NCBI GenBank assembly: GCA_025353765.1
Contig: JANXOD010000008.1
Location: 372,001-436,000 of the forward strand
Source of the DNA: Sphingobacteriales bacterium
GTDB taxonomy: Bacteria > Bacteroidota > Bacteroidia > Sphingobacteriales > Sphingobacteriaceae
Direction: 5' to 3'
DNA: 64,000 nt
Every line of letters starts with the position of its first letter. The stretch's first letter is position 1. This document shows, in pieces, positions 49,864 to 59,423 of the stretch. The notes beneath the pieces were generated by a model. That model made no database searches. It was not told the origin of the DNA and worked only from the letters and a program-made list of their open reading frames with translations. A program made the position numbers and the translations under genes.

Positions 49864-51207
49864 ATGACTTTATCTCCTCTATCTGCCATATCACCTGTTG
49901 ATGGCCGTTATCATAAAGCTACATCCGAACTTGCGGCATATTTTTCTGAAGCTGCTTTAATTAAATTCCGTGTTTATGTGGAGATTGAATACTTCATCGC
50001 ATTATGCGAAACCCCATTGCCTCAACTGCAAAATTTTGATCCTAAAGAGTTTGCAACTTTAAGAAAGATCTATCAAAATTTTAATGAAACTGATGCTGAA
50101 AACGTAAAAGAGATTGAGCAAACTACTAATCATGATGTTAAAGCTGTTGAATATTTTATAAAAGATAAGTTTAATGCGTTAGGCCTGAATGCCTATAAAG
50201 AGTTTATCCATTTTGGTTTAACTTCTCAGGATATTAATAATACATCAATACCACATTCCTTTAAACTAGCTGTAGAAAATTCCTATCTGCCGGCTATAAG
50301 TGAATTAGTTTTATTCTTAGAAAAGCTCTCTAAAGAATGGGCTCAAATCCCTATGCTGGCTTATACGCATGGCCAGCCTGCATCTCCCACACGCTTAGGC
50401 AAAGAAATTCATGTATTTGTGGAACGTATTAAAGCTCAGTTAAAGCAGGTAGAAAATATTCCTTTTTCTGCAAAATTTGGTGGTGCAACGGGTAATTTTA
50501 ATGCACATCATGTGGCCTATCCAACCATTAACTGGATTGATTTTGCGAATTATTTTGTAAATAATACGCTTCAGTTAAACCGGTCTCAATACACTACACA
50601 AATAGAGCATTACGATAATTTTGCATCCCATTGTGATGGTTTAAAACGAATAAATACGATACTGATAGATCTTAACCGAGATATATGGTCGTACATTTCG
50701 ATGGGTTATTTTAAACAGCGTATTAAAGTTGGCGAAGTTGGCTCATCGGCTATGCCTCATAAAGTGAATCCTATTGATTTTGAAAATTCGGAAGGCAATT
50801 TGGGCCTTGCTAACGCTATTTTTGAGCATCTTTCAGCAAAATTACCCATATCCAGACTGCAACGGGATTTAACAGATTCAACTGTTCTTCGGAATATCGG
50901 TGTCCCAATGGCTCATACATTGATTGCCATAAAATCAACATTACGAGGTTTAAATAAATTGATATTGAACGAAGAAGCTATTAAACACGATCTGGAATTA
51001 AACTGGGCAGTTGTAGCAGAAGCTATTCAAACTATACTTCGCCGCGAAGGTTATCCTAATCCTTATGAAGCGTTGAAAGAATTAACCCGAACAAATCAGC
51101 AGGTTAATGCAAATACTATTGCCCAATTTGTAGAAAAATTAGAAATTTCGGATGAGGTTAAAAAAGAAATTAAAAACATCACTCCCTCAAACTATACCGG
51201 AATTTAG
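49864..51207 (+). CDS. purB: Adenylosuccinate lyase
   Basis: The 447-residue protein shows LSAISPVDGRYHKATSELAA at the start, TNHDVKAVEYFI, GLTSQDINNTSIP, YTHGQPASPTRLGKE (catalytic His) and the fumarase-superfamily signature GSSAMPHKVNPIDFENSEGN (about residues 296-315). It makes AMP from adenylosuccinate and cleaves SAICAR in purine synthesis. Full length. It is not linked to purK-purE. Confidence 0.97.
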   Translation: MTLSPLSAISPVDGRYHKATSELAAYFSEAALIKFRVYVEIEYFIALCETPLPQLQNFDPKEFATLRKIYQNFNETDAENVKEIEQTTNHDVKAVEYFIKDKFNALGLNAYKEFIHFGLTSQDINNTSIPHSFKLAVENSYLPAISELVLFLEKLSKEWAQIPMLAYTHGQPASPTRLGKEIHVFVERIKAQLKQVENIPFSAKFGGATGNFNAHHVAYPTINWIDFANYFVNNTLQLNRSQYTTQIEHYDNFASHCDGLKRINTILIDLNRDIWSYISMGYFKQRIKVGEVGSSAMPHKVNPIDFENSEGNLGLANAIFEHLSAKLPISRLQRDLTDSTVLRNIGVPMAHTLIAIKSTLRGLNKLILNEEAIKHDLELNWAVVAEAIQTILRREGYPNPYEALKELTRTNQQVNANTIAQFVEKLEISDEVKKEIKNITPSNYTGI

Positions 51208-51262
51208 GTAGTCACCTGCATGTCATAACTTAAATGCAGGGATAATTTAATTAAAAATTAGC

Positions 51263-51270
51263 TAATTTTG
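51263..51270 (+). promoter_or_regulatory. -7 promoter element before the NifU-domain gene
   Basis: TAATTTTG matches TAnnTTTG and ends only 17 nt before the start codon, which implies a very short 5' leader. Confidence 0.5.
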
Positions 51271-51287
51271 GGGTATATTTTTCAGTT

Positions 51288-51860
51288 ATGAGTACAGGCA
51301 CAGCAAATCTAAATATAAACGTATATACCGAGAGTACGCCAAATCCGGCTACGATGAAATTTTTGGTAAATAAGCTGTTAATTAATAACAGTCTTGATTT
51401 TCCAACAAAAGAAAGTGCAGAAAAATCGCCTTTTGCCAAAGAGCTATTTCGTTTCAATTTTGTAACCGGCGTTTTCTTTGCGAATAACTTTGTAACCATC
51501 ACAAAAACTGAAACTGCAGATTGGGCAGATATTGAGCCTATTTTAAAGGAATTTGTGAAAGGTGCTGTTGAGTCTGAATTGAAAATACAGGAAAAAGCAG
51601 AAGAAGAATTAGCCAGTTTTGAAGGTTCTGAAACTGAAATTAAAATACAGCAAATATTGCATGATTACGTTCGTCCTGCGGTTGAGCAGGATGGTGGGGC
51701 AATTAGCTATAAATCATTTAATGAAGGTGTGGTAACTGTTGAATTACGCGGTTCATGCAGTGGTTGCCCGTCATCAACAATTACCTTAAAAGCAGGAATT
51801 GAAAATTTATTAAAGCGAATGGTTACGGAAGTTACGGAAGTTGTTTCTGAAGCTTTATAA
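51288..51860 (+). CDS. NifU-like Fe-S scaffold protein with Nfu N-terminal domain
   Basis: The 190-residue protein has an Nfu N-terminal domain (about 8-98; TESTPNPATMKFLVNK) and a C-terminal NifU domain (about 110-190) with VRPAVEQDGGAISYKSFNEG and the Cys pair GSCSGCPSSTITLK that carries a 4Fe-4S cluster. Such proteins deliver Fe-S clusters to client enzymes. It is cytosolic, preceded by purB and closed by a hairpin it shares with the convergent gene. Confidence 0.93.
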   Translation: MSTGTANLNINVYTESTPNPATMKFLVNKLLINNSLDFPTKESAEKSPFAKELFRFNFVTGVFFANNFVTITKTETADWADIEPILKEFVKGAVESELKIQEKAEEELASFEGSETEIKIQQILHDYVRPAVEQDGGAISYKSFNEGVVTVELRGSCSGCPSSTITLKAGIENLLKRMVTEVTEVVSEAL

Positions 51861-51924
51861 AATAGTTGAAATTGTTGGTGGGGACATCGACAATAGAATG
51901 TAAGATTCTAAAGCTCGAAAATAA

Positions 51925-51953
51925 AGAAATCCCAGCCTAAAGCTGGGATTTCT
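51925..51953. terminator. Bidirectional terminator between the Nfu and haem-binding genes
   Basis: AGAAATCCCAGC (51925-51936) pairs fully with GCTGGGATTTCT (51942-51953). On the minus strand it is followed by TTATTTT, and the minus-strand gene's stop codon TAG lies inside the loop, so the hairpin is partly coding. On the plus strand the T-run is weak. Confidence 0.8.
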
Positions 51954-52425
51954 GGGTTAAACTATCTGCCATAACTTGTTCCAGGGTTTTATCTGCCCAG
52001 TCTGCAATTTCTTTTCTTTGGAGATCGGTTAAATCTGCATTTTTATGAATGATGGTATATGAGCTTAAAGGCATTTCCTTTTCTTTCACCACTTGTTCAA
52101 TCACTCCTTCCAACTTGCGGCCTCTCCTTTTAAACGTATAAGCAGTAAACTCCGAAAAATTAAGCTTTCTTTTTCCTTCTTTAACATGGTTATTTAGCCA
52201 CCATGCTACAGGCTGAACATTTGCATACCAGGGATACGCGGTATTATTAGAATGGCAATCATAACAAGCTATTTTAACCAGTTGCTTTACGCTATCCGGA
52301 GCCGGATAATGGACAAAAATATCATTAGGAGTGGCAGCTGAAGACTCATTTCGTTTTGGACGAATAAACTGGATGACTATAAAAATGGCCAGTAATACAA
52401 GTAAAACTTTTTTGGTGATGGACAT
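51937..52425 (-). CDS. Haem-binding domain protein
   Basis: The 162-residue protein has one N-terminal membrane helix or signal anchor (VLLVLLAIFIVIQFI) and a CYDCHSNNTAYPWYANVQPV segment (about residues 53-72) with the C-x-x-C-H haem site of the Haem_bd family, followed by WWLNNHVKEGKRKLNFSEF. It probably binds a c-type haem in the periplasm, possibly as a redox or sensing protein. It stands alone. Confidence 0.87.
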   Translation of the reverse strand: MSITKKVLLVLLAIFIVIQFIRPKRNESSAATPNDIFVHYPAPDSVKQLVKIACYDCHSNNTAYPWYANVQPVAWWLNNHVKEGKRKLNFSEFTAYTFKRRGRKLEGVIEQVVKEKEMPLSSYTIIHKNADLTDLQRKEIADWADKTLEQVMADSLTQKSQL

Positions 52426-52549
52426 ACGCCTTATGAAGCTATTTTAATTCTATTCAATAATAGCCTTAAAAATTGTTTAAACAAAGTATTAGTCCTGATT
52501 AGATTATATGCGACAAATGTGTTATAAAGACAGGTTGAAAGTTTATAAA

Positions 52550-53071
52550 TTATCTTGTTCCCCCATTTAATGGCAGCTCAAACAAACTAACAATTGCATT
52601 ATTGTAATGTTGAGGAAGGCCATTCGTATTCTTTAATTTTGATAGTCCTAAAAAGTTGAACCCGGCATTCTTGTAGTGTTCGATTAGTTTTTCATTTTTA
52701 CCTACTGTATCCAGCCGGATAAATTTTTTGTTGTTTTCTTTGGCATAGCCTTTAGCCCAGCCTACAATTTCTAATACAAAATTTCTACCTCTAAACTCAG
52801 GATTTGTAGCAATGCGGTGGATATAAACGGCAGGATCACTATTTCTTTCTTCCCAGATTAATGGATCGCTAAATGTAGTCGCCCAAATGCAAGCAATTGA
52901 ATTGTTGATTATTATTTTCCATTGCCTATTTTCGCTGGTTTCTGTTTCAATAAGATTTCTTTCAAATTCAGGCCACTGAACTATATATTTTGTTTTTTGA
53001 TAATCGGTTGCTACTTTATAAAGCCTAAAAATTTCGTCAATATCTTCTATGGTGCTATTTTGTATCTTCAT
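52550..53071 (-). CDS. GNAT family N-acetyltransferase
   Basis: The 173-residue protein has the GNAT fold: N-terminal IQNSTIEDIDEIFRLYKVAT, a strand IHRIATNPEFRGRNFVLEIV that holds the acetyl-CoA motif, and LIEHYKNAGFNFLGLSKLK near the end. The Arg/Gln-x-x-Gly-x-Gly/Ala loop appears as EFRGRNF. Acceptor unknown. It lies in a minus-strand group of metabolic accessory genes with no evident common pathway. Confidence 0.87.
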   Translation of the reverse strand: MKIQNSTIEDIDEIFRLYKVATDYQKTKYIVQWPEFERNLIETETSENRQWKIIINNSIACIWATTFSDPLIWEERNSDPAVYIHRIATNPEFRGRNFVLEIVGWAKGYAKENNKKFIRLDTVGKNEKLIEHYKNAGFNFLGLSKLKNTNGLPQHYNNAIVSLFELPLNGGTR

Positions 53072-53133
53072 CTTATTATTTTTATGAAATTAGACTATTA
53101 GGCGAGCTTATTAATTCTTATTCAGACTTTATT

Positions 53134-53790
53134 TCATTCCTTCTCTGCACGAGCAATTAATGTTTCAGTTCTCATTTTTTCTCCGTTAACTTCTGGTTCT
53201 GGTTCTTCTTTTTCTATAGTGGCTAATATTTTAAAGCTGTTTTTTGATAATAAATCTGTCAAATCATTTTTAGTGAACATATTGAAGTCATATTTTACAA
53301 ATGGATAATGTTGCATGATTGATTTGGGCCTAATAGAAATAATTAGTTGCCCTTTGGGTTTTAAAACTCTCCGTATTTCAGAAAGAATTAATGGAGGATT
53401 ATCCCAAAAATAAAGCGTATTAACCGTAAATACCTTATCAAATAGTTCATTATTAAAAGGAAGTTTATCAGCACTTGCCAGGTAAAACTGCGCTTGTTTA
53501 CTATTGATAACCTTTTGATTATTCTTAGAGGCCTCCTCAACCATTATTTCCGAAAAATCACAACCTATATAGTTAATGGACTTATCTACAACTAAAATAT
53601 CCTTTACAAAAAAACCGTTGCCCATCCCAATTTCAAGAACATGGTCATTGGCTGCTAATTGAAGTGCTTCAATAGTATATCTGTTTATATACAAATTACC
53701 CGCATTCATTTTTTCACCAACCTGAATGGCATATTCGCCATGAGGCTTTCTTAGTTGTCCGGCAATTGTCTTAAGTATTTCTTCGTCCAT
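53134..53790 (-). CDS. Class I SAM-dependent methyltransferase
   Basis: The 218-residue protein has motif I HVLEIGMGNGFFVKDI (about residues 48-63), an acidic loop GCDFSEIMVEEA and post-II VFTVNTLYFWDNPPLILSEI, then LKPKGQLIISI. These mark a Methyltransf_11 class I fold. The substrate is unknown. It is 62 nt downstream of nothing in the same transcript except the hypothetical gene at 53833. Confidence 0.9.
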   Translation of the reverse strand: MDEEILKTIAGQLRKPHGEYAIQVGEKMNAGNLYINRYTIEALQLAANDHVLEIGMGNGFFVKDILVVDKSINYIGCDFSEIMVEEASKNNQKVINSKQAQFYLASADKLPFNNELFDKVFTVNTLYFWDNPPLILSEIRRVLKPKGQLIISIRPKSIMQHYPFVKYDFNMFTKNDLTDLLSKNSFKILATIEKEEPEPEVNGEKMRTETLIARAEKE

Positions 53791-53832
53791 TCATTTTTTG
53801 AGGTATACGAAAAATTAAACCTTATCTTCTTC

Positions 53833-54459
53833 TTACGTTAATATTTTCCGTTCATCAATTAACTTGCAATCTACAGCAGGAATCGTTTTTATAATCTCTA
53901 TTTTATTCAATTCTTTATATTCAATGGCCTCAGCTGTTCCAACAAATTCAATACTATAATCAAATTCGGCAAATGATCGTTGCTTTCTTCCGGTCATGGT
54001 AAAATCATGCTTACCATTAATTTTATACCAGATTGGTTTTCCAAGCCTGAGTTCTGCAATTTTATGATTCTCTCTTTTGGGTAAACCGATGCTATTTGCA
54101 TAGTTTAACCAAATCTCCATAATTCCATTCTCATTTTTTATGAATTTAAAAATTTCAAAATCCCGGGATTTTGATGAGATATCAAAGCTTTTGAATAGAA
54201 GGTTACTGGTAAGTACATGTTTTTCTTTTGCAAGCAGGTCAAAATTATGGATATCCTGAATGATAAGCAGGTCGGGTTTCTGATTAGCCAGCTCATCTCT
54301 ACTTTCAGCAGGCAGCGTGATTATTCCGTTTTTAAGAAATCCGGTTTTAGATTTAACACTTTCCCAAGCTCCTATTCTTTGCCTTGAAGCCGTATTATAG
54401 TCCGGCTTTTCAATATGCTCAACCCATTTGAATATTTGAATTACATCTGCCATAATCAA
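53833..54459 (-). CDS. Hypothetical protein
   Basis: The 208-residue frame (MIMADVIQIFKWVEHIEKPD) may start at the second Met. It has no signal peptide or membrane segment and is a mixed alpha/beta protein with PDLLIIQDIHNFDLLAKEKH and AELRLGKPIWYKINGKHDF as the more ordered-looking parts. I do not recognise it. The neighbours are a methyltransferase downstream and a terminator hairpin upstream, so it probably has its own promoter. Confidence 0.6.
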   Translation of the reverse strand: MIMADVIQIFKWVEHIEKPDYNTASRQRIGAWESVKSKTGFLKNGIITLPAESRDELANQKPDLLIIQDIHNFDLLAKEKHVLTSNLLFKSFDISSKSRDFEIFKFIKNENGIMEIWLNYANSIGLPKRENHKIAELRLGKPIWYKINGKHDFTMTGRKQRSFAEFDYSIEFVGTAEAIEYKELNKIEIIKTIPAVDCKLIDERKILT

Positions 54460-54464
54460 ATATA

Positions 54465-54502
54465 AAAAACCCTCCGGGAGTTTGGAACTCTCAGAGGGTT
54501 AA
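54465..54502 (-). terminator. Terminator of the gene at 54526-55098 (repeat family copy 1)
   Basis: AACCCTC at 54468-54474 pairs with GAGGGTT at 54494-54500, with more pairing (GGGAGTT with AACTCTC) inside. On the minus strand it is followed by TTTTTTATATTT. The same sequence with two changes recurs at 55160-55192. Confidence 0.85.
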
Positions 54503-54525
54503 TTGAAAGATTAACACTGCATATA

Positions 54526-55098
54526 TTATGCAATAACCGGCACCGGGCTTGCCACCGGATTACTGATTAACATCTTAAACACTTTAATTTCCTGGTTAAT
54601 GCGATCTATATTTTCGCCTATGGCTGTGGTCTGGGCTGCATTAAATTGTTGCGCACTTTCTATCAGTTTAGCAAAAATGGCGTAATGTGCATGTACACTC
54701 GGACGTATTTTATGCATAGGCAATACATTAGCCAGTTCGGTAGCAGCATCACCACGCAGGACATATTTATTCTCAAAGTTCTTATTGCATTGCGCCAGGT
54801 ATACTACATTTTGGGTTAAGCCTAATGCCTGCAAGGCAACAGCACCCTTGTTTTGCAAATCGCTAACCAAATTACTGAGGATAGCAGTTTCTTTATTAAA
54901 ATCAAACTGGACAATTTCACTGCCACCATATCGCTTCATAATAACCATAATATGTTCGGCATGGGCAATAGCACCAGCCAATGTACCATCTGTTAAATAA
55001 CTTTCGGTACGTACTCTAATGGTTCTAAAAGCGATCGCGTAAGCAGTCAAGGTCATGAAGCCTTCAGGCGTAACTGAGGAGGTTTCAATTAAGAACAT
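54526..55098 (-). CDS. Hypothetical all-helical protein
   Basis: The 190-residue protein has no signal peptide. It is mostly alpha-helical (ESAQQFNAAQTTAIGENIDR, NKETAILSNLVSDLQNKGAV, LTAYAIAFRTIRVRTESYLT) and ends PVASPVPVIA. The pattern resembles the DUF6261-type proteins of Bacteroidota, but I cannot confirm this. A terminator lies right after it. No function is assigned. Confidence 0.6.
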   Translation of the reverse strand: MFLIETSSVTPEGFMTLTAYAIAFRTIRVRTESYLTDGTLAGAIAHAEHIMVIMKRYGGSEIVQFDFNKETAILSNLVSDLQNKGAVALQALGLTQNVVYLAQCNKNFENKYVLRGDAATELANVLPMHKIRPSVHAHYAIFAKLIESAQQFNAAQTTAIGENIDRINQEIKVFKMLISNPVASPVPVIA

Positions 55099-55159
55099 GA
55101 AGGCCTAAGGCGTGGCGGAGGGGTTTTACAGGTCTGATTTAAGTTAGGGCTTATAGTAA

Positions 55160-55192
55160 AGCCCTCCGGGAGTTTGGAACTCTCCGAGGGTT
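55160..55192 (-). terminator. Terminator of the lipoprotein gene (repeat family copy 2)
   Basis: CCCTC at 55162-55166 and GAGGG at 55186-55190, with CGGGAGTT/AACTCTCC inside, form a strong hairpin. It is nearly identical to 54465-54502, including the loop. On the minus strand the tail is GCTTTACT, poorer in T than copy 1. Confidence 0.65.
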
Positions 55193-55197
55193 ATGCA

Positions 55198-55908
55198 TCA
55201 TAAACTTATCCGCTTAATTTCTGCATTAAACTTTTTCCTGGTGCTGACGGGCATTTCAGATTTCGCATCATAGTCAAAACCCTTAAAGGCGCCATAAATA
55301 CTCTTATTTTTGGCAATGGTTAATATGCTATCTATCTGCAAACCATCCGGTTTAATTTCATAATAAATAATCGGGCTGTATCCCATTAAGGAATTGTCCT
55401 GGCCCCAGGTTTCGCCACTCTCCCAAAAACCGGCATATTCTAAAGCAGGGTCATCATCTAAGTTTTTGGCTTTGGAGATAAAAATTGGGAATATTTGCCT
55501 GTCGCTTATTTTATCCTGGTGGATTTTAAAATAACTCAACTCATTTTGACCGGGCCGCCGGTTCACTTCGGCCAAAACTTCAAAAGTGTTACTATCAATG
55601 GCTCTTATTAGGGGATATAGTTTATCGCCGAACTCGTATTCAGTAGATGAGGTATCTGTATAAATTGGCTTATTATTGTGTGTGAGAATAAAAAGCATAT
55701 AGGTTTTAAAGGTACCAAAGTCTTCTCCTCGCCCTGCTTTAATTTCAAAATTATACTTCAATTTTATTATTTTTTGAATCTCTTTATTGAGTATCAATTC
55801 AGCAGGCGTTGCTTTTGATGTTACCACATTTTTTTGCCTTGAGGTACATGCACAGGCTAAAAGAATACAGATGCTTAAGATTATAAGGAATTGTTTACTA
55901 AATATCAT
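55198..55908 (-). CDS. Lipoprotein of unknown function
   Basis: The 236-residue protein begins LIILSICILLACACTSRQKN, a lipoprotein signal with two possible lipidated Cys at about 19 and 21. The mature part is beta-rich, with FGTFKTYMLFILTHNNKPIY, AEVNRRPGQNELSYFKIHQD and YAGFWESGETWGQDNSLMGY. It looks like a single soluble domain on the periplasmic side. I do not recognise the family. It ends at a repeat-type terminator. Confidence 0.68.
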   Translation of the reverse strand: MIFSKQFLIILSICILLACACTSRQKNVVTSKATPAELILNKEIQKIIKLKYNFEIKAGRGEDFGTFKTYMLFILTHNNKPIYTDTSSTEYEFGDKLYPLIRAIDSNTFEVLAEVNRRPGQNELSYFKIHQDKISDRQIFPIFISKAKNLDDDPALEYAGFWESGETWGQDNSLMGYSPIIYYEIKPDGLQIDSILTIAKNKSIYGAFKGFDYDAKSEMPVSTRKKFNAEIKRISL

Positions 55909-55972
55909 TTTGTTTTCAAATTATCTATAAATGAGATTTGAATATCAATATCTAAGTGCCTGTTTTGTTAAA

Positions 55973-56764
55973 TTATTGAAAATGCTTTTCAATAATCCCT
56001 AAAACTTCAGCAGATATATGCCCATTGGTGGCCACCAATTCTCGTTTAGCAATGGTTTCTATTCCGCCCGAAAAATCAAAAACCTGCCCCCCTGCTTCCC
56101 GCACCAATACGATTCCGGCTGCTACATCCCAAGAGTTTAAATTATATTCGAAATAGGCATCAAAGCGGCCGGCAGCAACATAAGCCAAGTCAACCGCGGC
56201 AGAACCTATGCGGCGCAAGCCGTGACATTTTTGCATAAATTCCTGAAAGGCTTTTAAGTAAGGTTGTTGTTTTTCAAAATCATAATATGGAAAACCCGTT
56301 GCCAGCAAGGCATGTTCGAGCTTTGGAGCTTTGGATACAGAAATAGGCTTGTCGTTTAACCAAGCTCCTCCATTTTTCCAGGCCGAAAAGCATTCATCCC
56401 TGTTAATTTCATACACCACTCCCAAAACTAATTCTTCATCATATTTTAAAGCAATGCTGATGGAAAAAGTGGGAATACCATGAATAAAATTGGTAGTTCC
56501 ATCAAGCGGATCAATAATCCAGTTATAGTATTCTCCTGTTTTATTAATCGTTTTTTCTTCCGTGATAAATCCGGCTTCGGGCAATAGAAGGGACAAGCCG
56601 GAGACTAATTTTTGTTCGGCAGTTTTATCTACATAAGAAACCATATCGTTTATCCCTTTATATTCAATCAAGTTTCGATCGAAAACAAGGGCTTCTTCAC
56701 GGATGAATTTTCCTGTTTCTTTGGTTAGGCTAATTACATCTGATACCAGGTTTGACAGCTCCAT
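55973..56764 (-). CDS. Inositol monophosphatase family protein
   Basis: The 263-residue protein has the family's metal motifs: GFITEEKTINK (Glu), WIIDPLDGTTNFIHGIPTFS (about residues 82-101) and NSWDVAAGIVLVREAGGQVF (about 208-227). It removes phosphate from inositol-1-phosphate or related sugar phosphates or nucleotides such as PAP; the exact substrate is open. The start codon shares the A of the lgt stop (TAATG), so the two genes are translationally coupled. Confidence 0.93.
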   Translation of the reverse strand: MELSNLVSDVISLTKETGKFIREEALVFDRNLIEYKGINDMVSYVDKTAEQKLVSGLSLLLPEAGFITEEKTINKTGEYYNWIIDPLDGTTNFIHGIPTFSISIALKYDEELVLGVVYEINRDECFSAWKNGGAWLNDKPISVSKAPKLEHALLATGFPYYDFEKQQPYLKAFQEFMQKCHGLRRIGSAAVDLAYVAAGRFDAYFEYNLNSWDVAAGIVLVREAGGQVFDFSGGIETIAKRELVATNGHISAEVLGIIEKHFQ

Positions 56765-57936
56765 TAGTTTCCTACAACTGTTTCCGGATGTTTACGGGCA
56801 TAGTTTACAGACCAAATAGCACCGGATACTCCTAAAATAACCAGAATAAATGAAATTAGTTCGGCCTGCGTAAAGCTTAACCCGAAGGCATGATATTTAG
56901 AATTTACACGTATCAATTCTACCGTAAAACGCTCTATTCCGTTTAATATTAAATAAATAGACCACATTAAACCTGGTATCTTTATCTTATCACGTATTGA
57001 CCATAAAAAAGCGAATAATAGCAGACAAATAACCACTTCATAAAATGGGGTTGGATAAACAGGTACGGGCAATTGATTACAATAATCGCCCACGCATCCC
57101 GGTATAGGTACTCCTTCATGCACTACATTATGGGGATATTTAAAAGCCCACATCCAATCCGGCGCCCACTTTAACCATGCTGGTTTTGCGGCGGCATTTT
57201 CTATTCCCCAATCTCCATCTCCGGCCATCTGGCATCCAATCCGGCCAACACCATAAGCTAACATCATTCCAGGAGCACCAATATCTAGCATGTGGAACCA
57301 TTTAATGCCGTATTTATTTGCATGATACAATACGGCTGCACCACCAAAAATTAATCCACCGTAAAATGTAAGCCCGCTAAAAGATAACAATCCACCAACA
57401 GGATCTTTCATGAAATCATCCAGATACTCCAGATTATGGAAAATTTTAGCACCCAAAAATCCCCAAACGGCAGCCCACATAATTAAGTTACCTACTAATT
57501 GATAAGGATGAACGGTTTCTTTAATTAGTTTAGGCTGAGGAAGTTTTTGCTTATTTTTTTCGGCATAAGCCCAATAAATAAATAAGGCCGCCAAAAGTAA
57601 GCCGCCAATAATACTCCCTCTGCTCGAAAGAATAAAATTTTGAGGACTGGCCACAAATGCATGATAATTGAGCAGTCCGTCTATTAATTTATACCCTATT
57701 ACAAAACCAAAAAACCCATTTAAAATAAGTTCGGATATGGATGCCGGCTCACCTACTTTAACCGTTCTTATAAAAGGATGAATAACTCCCAGTTTTTCTT
57801 TACGCTTAAACTCCTGGCTAAAGGCCCAATATCCTGCCATGAAGGCCAGTGCAACAAAAAACCCAAATGTTTGAATGGGAAGAGGAATAGTAAAACCGGT
57901 AAGGTATTCTATTAAATGTGTGATGGTTGGAAACAT
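56764..57936 (-). CDS. lgt: Prolipoprotein diacylglyceryl transferase
   Basis: The 390-residue integral membrane protein has about eight helices and the Lgt signature [17 protein letters not shown] (about residues 229-245), with [20 protein letters not shown] before and [20 protein letters not shown] after. It adds diacylglyceryl to the Cys of lipoproteins, many of which are encoded in this window. It is longer than Escherichia coli Lgt, with extra loops usual in Bacteroidota. It ends in the overlapping TAATG with the downstream phosphatase. Confidence 0.95.
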   Translation of the reverse strand: MFPTITHLIEYLTGFTIPLPIQTFGFFVALAFMAGYWAFSQEFKRKEKLGVIHPFIRTVKVGEPASISELILNGFFGFVIGYKLIDGLLNYHAFVASPQNFILSSRGSIIGGLLLAALFIYWAYAEKNKQKLPQPKLIKETVHPYQLVGNLIMWAAVWGFLGAKIFHNLEYLDDFMKDPVGGLLSFSGLTFYGGLIFGGAAVLYHANKYGIKWFHMLDIGAPGMMLAYGVGRIGCQMAGDGDWGIENAAAKPAWLKWAPDWMWAFKYPHNVVHEGVPIPGCVGDYCNQLPVPVYPTPFYEVVICLLLFAFLWSIRDKIKIPGLMWSIYLILNGIERFTVELIRVNSKYHAFGLSFTQAELISFILVILGVSGAIWSVNYARKHPETVVGN

Positions 57937-58003
57937 ATTTTAAATATACAGGTGTTTGTTAGATGATTGAGCGTTTTGAAGTATAAATTAATTTTGAAAA
58001 CTT

Positions 58004-59323
58004 TTAATGTACGAGTATTTCTGCCATTTCCCGGATTTCCATATCGCCATCTGCCGCGATAGCTGTTAACCGCACAGGTCTTAATTCGTTGATCATTAAA
58101 GGATCATAGGGCGATTTCACTTTTACATAATTACGGCTAAAGCCATGCATGAAGCCATTTTTATGATCCGCTTCAAACAATATTTGTGTGTATTTACCTA
58201 CTTGCGTTTCATAAAAAGCCCTGCGTTTTTTTTCGGAAAGAATGTGCAGCATTTTACTTCTATCGGCACGTTCTGAACCCCGAACCCGATTATCCATTTC
58301 TGCAGCCGGTGTATTTTCGCGTTCTGAATACGTAAATACATGTAAATAAGAAACATCTAAACCATTCAGAAAATTGTATGTATCCAAAAAATCTTCCTTT
58401 GTTTCGCCTGGAAAACCAACAATAACATCCACTCCAATACAGCAATCGGGCATTAGTTCTTTGATTTTTGCTACTCGTTCTGTATATAGTTCTCTGCGAT
58501 ATCTTCTTCGCATTAAGCCTAATATTTTATTAGAACCGGATTGTAATGGGATGTGGAAATGAGGTACAAAACGCTGGGAAGTAGCTACAAACTCTATGAT
58601 CTCATTAGTTAATAGATTTGGTTCGATAGATGAGATTCGAATCCGATCTATTCCATTTACCTCATCTAATTTCTTTACCAGATCAAAAAATTTATTTTCA
58701 CGATTTCCGTTTCTGATACCAAAGTCGCCCAGATTAACACCAGTGAGAACAATTTCTTTAACTCCTGATGCGGCAATATCTTCTGCTTGCTTAATAACGC
58801 TTTCAATGGTATCACTTCTGCTTGCTCCGCGGGCTAATGGAATAGTGCAAAATGTACAGGAATAATCACAACCATCCTGGACCTTTAAAAAGGTACGAGT
58901 TCTATCGCCAAAGGAATAGGAAGCTACAAACTGGTTAGTTTCTGCAATAGGCTGATTATAAACGAGGGTTTTTGGCTGTTTAGTCAAATCAGTGATATGT
59001 TCTATGATTTGAAATTTTTCTGCAGCACCCAATACCATATCTACACCCGGAATATTAGCGATTTCTGCAGGCTTTAACTGAGCATAACAACCAACGATAG
59101 TTATATAAGCGTTTGGCGAATGTTTTAATGCTTCGCTAACTACTTTACGGCATTTCTTGTCGGCATTTTCTGTGACAGAACAGGTATTAATTACATACAC
59201 ATCAGCCTTATCGGTAAACTCAACCGTATCAAAACCAGCTTTACTGAACTGTCTTCCTATTGTGGATGTTTCAGAGTAATTAAGCTTACAGCCTAATGTA
59301 TAAAATGCGACTTTTTTATTCAT
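58004..59323 (-). CDS. mtaB: tRNA N6-threonylcarbamoyladenosine methylthiotransferase
   Basis: I choose the ATG at 59323 (MNKKVAFYTLGCKLNYSETS), the family start; another lies at 59335. It has the N-terminal UPF0004 domain with Cys at GCKLN, NTCSVT and GCYAQ, the radical-SAM triad CDYSCTFCTIPLARG (about residues 152-166) and a C-terminal TRAM domain. MtaB puts a methylthio group on t6A37 of tRNAs. It is full length. Confidence 0.95.
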   Translation of the reverse strand: MNKKVAFYTLGCKLNYSETSTIGRQFSKAGFDTVEFTDKADVYVINTCSVTENADKKCRKVVSEALKHSPNAYITIVGCYAQLKPAEIANIPGVDMVLGAAEKFQIIEHITDLTKQPKTLVYNQPIAETNQFVASYSFGDRTRTFLKVQDGCDYSCTFCTIPLARGASRSDTIESVIKQAEDIAASGVKEIVLTGVNLGDFGIRNGNRENKFFDLVKKLDEVNGIDRIRISSIEPNLLTNEIIEFVATSQRFVPHFHIPLQSGSNKILGLMRRRYRRELYTERVAKIKELMPDCCIGVDVIVGFPGETKEDFLDTYNFLNGLDVSYLHVFTYSERENTPAAEMDNRVRGSERADRSKMLHILSEKKRRAFYETQVGKYTQILFEADHKNGFMHGFSRNYVKVKSPYDPLMINELRPVRLTAIAADGDMEIREMAEILVH

Positions 59324-59423
59324 GACGATGGTCAAAGATAAGAAATGCAGTTAAAATTATAAGCCAGGTATTAGGAGGAAGAAAGATCAAAGAGTAAATA
59401 ACAAAGATGAGTTCATCTAATGA

